Origin: an uncultured Oxalobacteraceae bacterium
GTDB taxonomy: Bacteria > Pseudomonadota > Gammaproteobacteria > Burkholderiales > Burkholderiaceae
Direction: 5' to 3'
DNA length: 9,298 bases
NCBI GenBank assembly: GCA_946480015.1
Contig: CAMLIL010000148.1
Location: 1 to 9,298, forward strand
Below, one piece after another: positions 5,513-9,298 of this stretch (position 1 is its first letter; the number at the start of each line of letters is the position of its first letter). The translations under genes were made by a program, and so were the position numbers. The notes beneath the pieces are model-generated. The model worked only from the letters and a program-made list of their open reading frames with translations. It ran no database searches and was not told where the DNA came from.

Positions 5513-5875
5513 TCAGGGGCGCGTGCAGGTGAAGCGGACGGCCGGCGCGCTGATGCCCACGCCGTCCGCGATGCGCAAGGTGTAGCTGTGCCGGCCGGGC
5601 CGGAAGGCATAGGCGCGGCTGATGTCGATGGTGTGGCGCAGCTGCGCGTGGGCGGCCAGCGCCAGCAGGTCGTCCGCAGCGCGCTTGACCCTGGGACCGA
5701 TGTAGACGAGCGCCGCGCCGCTATCGTCGCGCACCTCGAAGTAAGGTCCGAACAGTTCGTCGTCCTCGACCAGCTCGCGCGGCAGGTAGGCACGCCTGGC
5801 GTGCGGATTGTGCAGCGCCAGCACCACGGCCAGTATGCCGTCGCGCTCCACCACATGAAGACGGCCGTCGACCAT
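5513..5875 (-). CDS. Hypothetical protein resembling the N-terminal beta domain of M35 proteases
   Basis: I do not recognise a named family for this 120-aa protein. Its pattern resembles the beta-sandwich that precedes the catalytic domain in M35 proteases: a strand ILAVVLALHNPHARRAYLP, then LFGPYFEVRDDSGAALVYIG followed by PRVKRAADDLLAL, then LRHTIDISRAYAF and HSYTLRI, ending SAPAVRFTC. In M35 proteins the parallel elements are a 'YIGP-KR' stretch, an AADYYLL-like segment, a 'VELSSMY' strand and 'YTVRY'; the last three are visible in the truncated protease next door. There is no signal peptide or catalytic motif. Its ATG (5873-5875) lies 1 nt after the motD stop (TGAGATG) and has no Shine-Dalgarno of its own, so it is the coupled last gene of the motor operon. 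A periplasmic or inhibitor role is not supported; function unknown. Confidence 0.72.
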   Translation of the reverse strand: MVDGRLHVVERDGILAVVLALHNPHARRAYLPRELVEDDELFGPYFEVRDDSGAALVYIGPRVKRAADDLLALAAHAQLRHTIDISRAYAFRPGRHSYTLRIADGVGISAPAVRFTCTRP

Positions 5876-5876
5876 C

Positions 5877-6629
5877 TCAGCGTCCGGTGGGAATCTCGGT
5901 CGTGGTATCGGGCAGCGCCGACAGGATTGTCACCGCCACGCGCCGGTTGCGCGCCTTGCCTTCGGCGGTGTCGTTAGGCGCGACCGGCATGTTCGAGGCA
6001 TGCCCGATGGCGGTCAGGCGTTCCGGCGCCACGCCGGCTTCGATGAACAACCGCACCACGCTGCTGGCGCGCACGGACGACAGTTCCCAGTTGGAGGGGA
6101 ACAGCACATTCCTGATCGGGGTCACGTCGGTGTGGCCTTCGACCTGGATCGCATGCGGATCGTCCTTGAGCTGGATGGCCAGCGCGCGCAAGGCCTGGCG
6201 CGATTCGGGCGTGAGCAGCGCTTCGCCCGGATCGAACAGCACGCTGGCATTGATCTCGACGCTGACGCCCTTGCTGTTTTGCGTGACGCGCACCTTGCCT
6301 TCGCGGACCAGCGGCGCCAATGTGGAAGTGAGATCCTGCGCCAGCCTGGTGAGCGACTGGCGCTCGCGCACCAAGGCATCGTTGCGGCGCTTCTGCAGCG
6401 CGTTCGGCAGCGGGAACATGGGCTGGATGTCACCCGTGCCGCTGACCTTGTCCTTGGTGCCGAAGGCGTCGCCCACGGCCACCGAGAACACCTTGTACTT
6501 GCCTTCGTTGACCACCGAAATGGCGTACATCACCACGAAGAAGGCGAACAGCAGCGTGATGAAGTCGGCGTACGAAATGAGCCAGCGCTCGTGGTTCTCG
6601 GTGTGCTCGTCGTATTTGCGGCGGGCCAT
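5877..6629 (-). CDS. motD: Flagellar motor stator protein MotD (MotB family)
   Basis: This is the MotB-type stator subunit that couples proton flow to rotation and anchors the stator to peptidoglycan. The 250-aa product has a short charged cytoplasmic head, one membrane helix (about residues 17-38, WLISYADFITLLFAFFVVMY) containing the proton-carrying Asp22, a linker, and a C-terminal OmpA-like domain. The latter shows VLFDPGEALLTPESRQAL, VEGHTDVTPI, WELSSVRASSVVRLFIEAGV, IGHASNMPV and the arginine-rich KARNRRVAVTI. It starts 2 nt after the motC stop without a clear ribosome binding site, which implies coupling. The name MotD follows from its place after fliA and motC; MotB would also be a fair name. 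No key residue is missing. Confidence 0.92.
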   Translation of the reverse strand: MARRKYDEHTENHERWLISYADFITLLFAFFVVMYAISVVNEGKYKVFSVAVGDAFGTKDKVSGTGDIQPMFPLPNALQKRRNDALVRERQSLTRLAQDLTSTLAPLVREGKVRVTQNSKGVSVEINASVLFDPGEALLTPESRQALRALAIQLKDDPHAIQVEGHTDVTPIRNVLFPSNWELSSVRASSVVRLFIEAGVAPERLTAIGHASNMPVAPNDTAEGKARNRRVAVTILSALPDTTTEIPTGR

Positions 6630-6631
6630 GG

Positions 6632-7378
6632 TCAGGGCCGGGTCAGCAGGCTGGCGACGCGCTCTTCGATGACGCGCGAATGGTCGCCGCTGGCGATGTC
6701 GTAAAAGACGTCGGTGAGGATTTCGTACTGGGTCACCGTCTCGGCCACGATGCTCTTGAGCTTATTGCCGATCGGGTAAAAGAACAGGTTGGCCAGGCCC
6801 ACGCCGTACACGGTCGACACAAACGCCACGGCGATGCCGCTGCCCAGCTTGGACGGGTCGGTGAGGTTTTCCATCACGTGGATCAGGCCCAGCACGGCGC
6901 CGAGAATGCCGATGGTGGGCGAGTAGCCGGCGGCCGACTCCCAGATCCGCGCGGCCTGGCGCTCGCCGAATTCGAAGGCGCTGATCTCGGTTTCGAGGAT
7001 GCCGCGCAGCTTGTCGGGATGGATGCCGTCGACCACCAGGCGCAAGCCCTTCTGCACGAACTTGTCCTTGTTGTTGACCATGTACTGTTCGAGCGAGAGC
7101 AGGCCGTCGCGGCGCGCGTGCTGGCTCCACACGGCGATCTCGCGCGCCAGCTTGGCGCGCCGGCTCGGCGGCGGACGAAATACCCAGCGCAGCATGCGTA
7201 CGCCGCGCATGAAGGTCGGCCCCTCGGTCTGCAGCAGCACCGCGCCGGCGGTGCCGATGACGACGATGGCGAAGGCGGCCGGCTGCACCAGAGAGGCCAG
7301 CTTGCCGCCTTCCAGTCCGTGGCCGATCAGGAGACCGGCCAGCGCCAGCACCAGCCCGGCTATGCTGGCCCAGTCCAC
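6632..7378 (-). CDS. motC: Flagellar motor stator protein MotC (MotA family)
   Basis: This is the MotA-type stator subunit, an inner-membrane protein that forms the torque-generating ring around MotD. The 248-aa product has four predicted membrane helices: two near the N terminus (about residues 3-20 and 32-50) and two later (about 151-170 and 182-204). Functional residues are in place: Arg90 and Glu97 in the cytoplasmic loop (ARRDGLLSLE), Pro154 in GYSPTIGILGAVLGL, and Pro202 in FFYPIGNKL. The start is a GTG (7376-7378) with a strong AAGGAG (7383-7388) ribosome binding site, both inside fliA; the overlap with fliA is 19 nt. The genes are thus co-transcribed and the stator is produced with the late sigma factor. 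Confidence 0.93.
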   Translation of the reverse strand: MDWASIAGLVLALAGLLIGHGLEGGKLASLVQPAAFAIVVIGTAGAVLLQTEGPTFMRGVRMLRWVFRPPPSRRAKLAREIAVWSQHARRDGLLSLEQYMVNNKDKFVQKGLRLVVDGIHPDKLRGILETEISAFEFGERQAARIWESAAGYSPTIGILGAVLGLIHVMENLTDPSKLGSGIAVAFVSTVYGVGLANLFFYPIGNKLKSIVAETVTQYEILTDVFYDIASGDHSRVIEERVASLLTRP

Positions 7379-8088
7379 GCCTTCTCCTTGAGTGTGGCCC
7401 GCAGCCGCGCCACCGCCTGGGTGTGCAGCTGCGAGACGCGCGATTCCGATACGCCCATGACGGCCCCGATCTCTTTGAGGTTCAGTTCTTCTTCGTAGTA
7501 CAGGCCCATGAGGATCTTCTCACGCGGCGGCAAGGCGTCGATGGCATCGATCACGGCCTGGCGGAAGTCACCGTCGAGCAGGCTGCGCAGCGGGTCGGCG
7601 TCGTCCACCGCGTAGCGGTCGAGGAAGCTGTCGTTGCCGTCATTGTCGTGAAAGTCTTCGTAGTACACCAGCTGGTGGCCGCCGCCGTCGGACAGCATCT
7701 CCTGGTAATCGGCCAGCGACAGCTTGAGCATCTTGGCCACTTCCGATTCGGTCGGCGGATGGCCGAGCTTTTGCTGCAGGGTGCTCATGGCCTGCTCGAT
7801 CTTGCGCATGTTCTGGCGCATCGAGCGCGGCAGCCAGTCGCTGTTGCGCAGTTCGTCGAGCATGGCGCCGCGGATGCGCAGCACCGCATAGGTCTCGAAC
7901 TGGGCGCCGTGGGTTTCCTCGTAGCGGCTGATGGCGTCCAGCAGGCCGATCATGCCGGCCTGGACCAGGTCATCGACTTCCACGCTGGGCGGCAGCTTGG
8001 CCTTCATGTGGTGGGCGAGACGCTTCACCAACGGCATGTGCTCCGTCAGCAAATGGTTCTTGTCCGCTTTCCCTTTGGGCGTGTACAT
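7360..8088 (-). CDS. fliA: RNA polymerase sigma-28 factor FliA
   Basis: FliA directs RNA polymerase to late flagellar and chemotaxis promoters such as the one found before flgM in this window. The 242-aa product shows region 2 (about residues 12-90: HMPLVKRLAHHMKAKLPPSV, DLVQAGMIGLLDAISRYE, YAVLRIRGAMLDELRNSDWL), region 3 (about 91-135: RKIEQAMSTLQQKLGHPPTE) and region 4 with its helix-turn-helix (about 184-232: LPPREKILMGLYYEEELNLK, EIGAVMGVSESRVSQLHTQA). The ATG at 8086-8088 lies 21 nt after the flhG stop. It has only a weak ribosome binding site, and an in-frame stop just upstream rules out a longer form. FlgM, also encoded here, is its antagonist. Confidence 0.95.
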   Translation of the reverse strand: MYTPKGKADKNHLLTEHMPLVKRLAHHMKAKLPPSVEVDDLVQAGMIGLLDAISRYEETHGAQFETYAVLRIRGAMLDELRNSDWLPRSMRQNMRKIEQAMSTLQQKLGHPPTESEVAKMLKLSLADYQEMLSDGGGHQLVYYEDFHDNDGNDSFLDRYAVDDADPLRSLLDGDFRQAVIDAIDALPPREKILMGLYYEEELNLKEIGAVMGVSESRVSQLHTQAVARLRATLKEKAWTGPA

Positions 8089-8109
8089 GCGTCGTGAATG
8101 TGGTGTTAG

Positions 8110-8952
8110 TTAAGCGCCAAAATGGGTGGTTCTCCCGGTGCGGCCCAGCTGCGGCATGCCGGTCATGGCAAACCGCCCGGCCAGCTGGCGAAATGCCACC
8201 GACGCGCCGGCCAGCGGAAAGGCATCGACCACGGCGCGGCCGAGCCGCGCGGCGCGGTGCAGGTATTCGTCGGCCGGGACCGATCCCATCGACGTCAGCT
8301 GCACTGCCAGGTAACGACTTGCCGCAGATGACATATTATCGTATACAACCTTGGCTTCGGCCTCGGATGCGTTGGTCACCAGAATGCCGAACGGGCGCCG
8401 GCCCAGCTCCTGCGACAGGCGTTTGATCAGGGCGTAGGCGGCGGTGATCGAGGCGGCGCTGGTGGACACCTGCACCACGATTTCCGCGCTGGCCATGGCC
8501 GGTACCGGGAACATGCCGTCGGCGCCGAATTCGCCGTCGACGATGACGATGCCGGTCTGCTTGACCAGCACGTCGAAGGTCTTGGCCAGGCGGCGCGCTT
8601 CGTCGGCGCCGGTGCGCCCGACGCTTTTGCCGGCCACGCGCGCCATGCTGGCCACGTTGAAGCCTTGCGGGGCCGGGTGGATCACTTCATTCAAGGCGCA
8701 TTCCTGGCGCGCCACCTGCAGCACGCTGGGCGACTTGTCCAGGCCGAGGCGCTGGGCCACGCCGTATTCGCGTTCGCAGGCGTCGACGATGAGCACGTCG
8801 TTGCCGGAGCGCGCCAGCGAGGCGCCCAGGTTGACCAGCATGGCGCCCTTGTCGTCCTGCGGGGTGGCCGAGAGAAAGCTGACGATGCGGGGCTTGGGCC
8901 CCGCCAGCATGCGGCGCAGGCCTTCTGCCTGGTCGAAATCGAAATTAGCCAA
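8110..8952 (-). CDS. flhG: FlhG (FleN/YlxH-like) flagellar number regulator with degenerate P-loop
   Basis: FlhG is a MinD/ParA-type protein that limits flagellar number and stimulates the GTPase FlhF. The 280-aa product begins with the activating motif DQAEGLRR (residues 7-14). The MinD-like core follows, but the nucleotide loop at about residues 28-37 reads SATPQDDKGA: only the second lysine (Lys35) of the deviant Walker A is kept, and the glycines, the signature lysine and the Thr/Ser after the P-loop lysine are absent. VLIVDACE (53-60) and IVIVDGEFG (135-143) mark the later strands. The start is a TTG (8950-8952), chosen because GAGG (8959-8962) lies 6 nt upstream and a later ATG would remove the DQAEGLRR motif. 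It overlaps the end of flhF by 8 nt. Confidence 0.88.
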   Translation of the reverse strand: MANFDFDQAEGLRRMLAGPKPRIVSFLSATPQDDKGAMLVNLGASLARSGNDVLIVDACEREYGVAQRLGLDKSPSVLQVARQECALNEVIHPAPQGFNVASMARVAGKSVGRTGADEARRLAKTFDVLVKQTGIVIVDGEFGADGMFPVPAMASAEIVVQVSTSAASITAAYALIKRLSQELGRRPFGILVTNASEAEAKVVYDNMSSAASRYLAVQLTSMGSVPADEYLHRAARLGRAVVDAFPLAGASVAFRQLAGRFAMTGMPQLGRTGRTTHFGA

Positions 8953-9298
8953 GGGACACCTCGCGCAGGCTGCGGTCGTTGTGGGCGTTGCCGGCGTTGG
9001 CCATCAGCAGCGGCAGTTCGGCGTCGGCGTACTGGCTGGCGGCGCTGTCCTTTTTCAGGCGAAAGGCGCGGTCGATCAGCATGGCGCGGTCGGCCAGGTG
9101 CAGGTCTTCCGGCACGCGCTGGCCGTTCGAGATGTAGAACAGGTTCAGCTTCTGGCGAATCACCACGTCGAGCACGTTGCCGATCGAGGCCGCTTCGTCG
9201 AGCTTGGTCATGATGCAGCCGGCCAGCCCGCTGCCCTGGTAGGCGCGCACCACTTCGTTGAGGGTTTCGTTGGTCGAGGTCGAGTTCAGGCACAGCAG
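8945..9298 (-). CDS. flhF: Flagellar SRP-type GTPase FlhF, C-terminal part (cut by window edge)
   Basis: FlhF is a signal-recognition-particle-like GTPase that marks the site of flagellar assembly at the pole. The last 117 codons are visible; the N-terminal domain and the P-loop lie beyond 9298. The visible part covers the end of the G domain: LLCLNSTSTNETLNEVVRAY, GLAGCIMTKLDEAASIGNVL with the base-recognition TKLD motif, LFYISNGQRVPEDLHLADRA with the closing SNGQ loop, and a C-terminal extension of about 50 residues ending REVSLG. The frame is open through the window edge. It overlaps flhG by 8 nt, and the product is FlhG's direct partner. Confidence 0.93.
   Translation of the reverse strand: MLCLNSTSTNETLNEVVRAYQGSGLAGCIMTKLDEAASIGNVLDVVIRQKLNLFYISNGQRVPEDLHLADRAMLIDRAFRLKKDSAASQYADAELPLLMANAGNAHNDRSLREVSLG
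8959..8962 (-). promoter_or_regulatory. Ribosome binding site that fixes the flhG TTG start
   Basis: GAGG on the minus strand is 6 nt from the TTG at 8950-8952, inside the last codons of flhF. No ATG or GTG lies between this site and the N-terminal DQAEGLRR motif, so the TTG is the only start that keeps the motif. Confidence 0.6.

Noticed and set aside
6680..7498. 272-codon plus-strand open frame opposite motC and fliA
   Set aside because: Antisense shadow of well-conserved genes, with the His/Val/Asp-rich composition expected of reversed codons.

Overview
The window is a flagellar locus from a GC-rich beta-proteobacterium. The best guess is the Oxalobacteraceae (Massilia/Duganella/Janthinobacterium type). 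This rests on the gene set and order flhF-flhG-fliA-motC-motD facing flgN-flgM-flgA-flgBC, on a PEP-CTERM exoprotein, and on an M35 peptidyl-Lys-type metalloprotease. No species marker such as rRNA is present.

Layout. Positions 1-633 (minus) hold the start of flgC and all of flgB, the proximal rod genes. Positions 784-2407 (plus) hold flgA, then flgM-flgN behind a near-consensus sigma-28 promoter. Positions 2408-3797 form an island of visibly lower GC with two minus-strand type II toxin-antitoxin modules, a higBA pair (toxin first) and a parDE/RHH pair (antitoxin first), each with an inverted-repeat operator candidate. The island lies between two gap-free 177-nt direct repeats: the 3' end of flgN and a second, headless copy of that end at 3798-3974. 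Positions 4096-4654 hold a PEP-CTERM protein gene with an EF-hand loop, broken by one extra base. Positions 4697-5512 hold an M35 metalloprotease with an intact catalytic domain but no signal peptide and only part of its N-terminal beta domain. Positions 5513-9298 (minus) are a tightly packed operon: flhF (3' end), flhG, fliA, motC, motD, and a last 120-codon gene that resembles the N-terminal beta domain of M35 proteases. That gene abuts the protease gene tail to tail with no base between them.

How the genes work together. FlhF/FlhG set flagellar site and number. FliA (sigma-28) transcribes late genes and is held by FlgM until hook completion. FlgN chaperones hook-junction proteins. FlgA assists P-ring assembly, FlgB/FlgC form the proximal rod, and MotC/MotD form the stator. 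The strip between the two flagellar blocks (about 2.4-5.5 kb) is accessory DNA with insertion, partial duplication and gene decay.

The points most worth a second look are the flgN 3'-end duplication around the toxin-antitoxin island, the M35-like beta-domain gene in the motor operon facing a truncated M35 protease, and the degenerate nucleotide-binding loop of FlhG.
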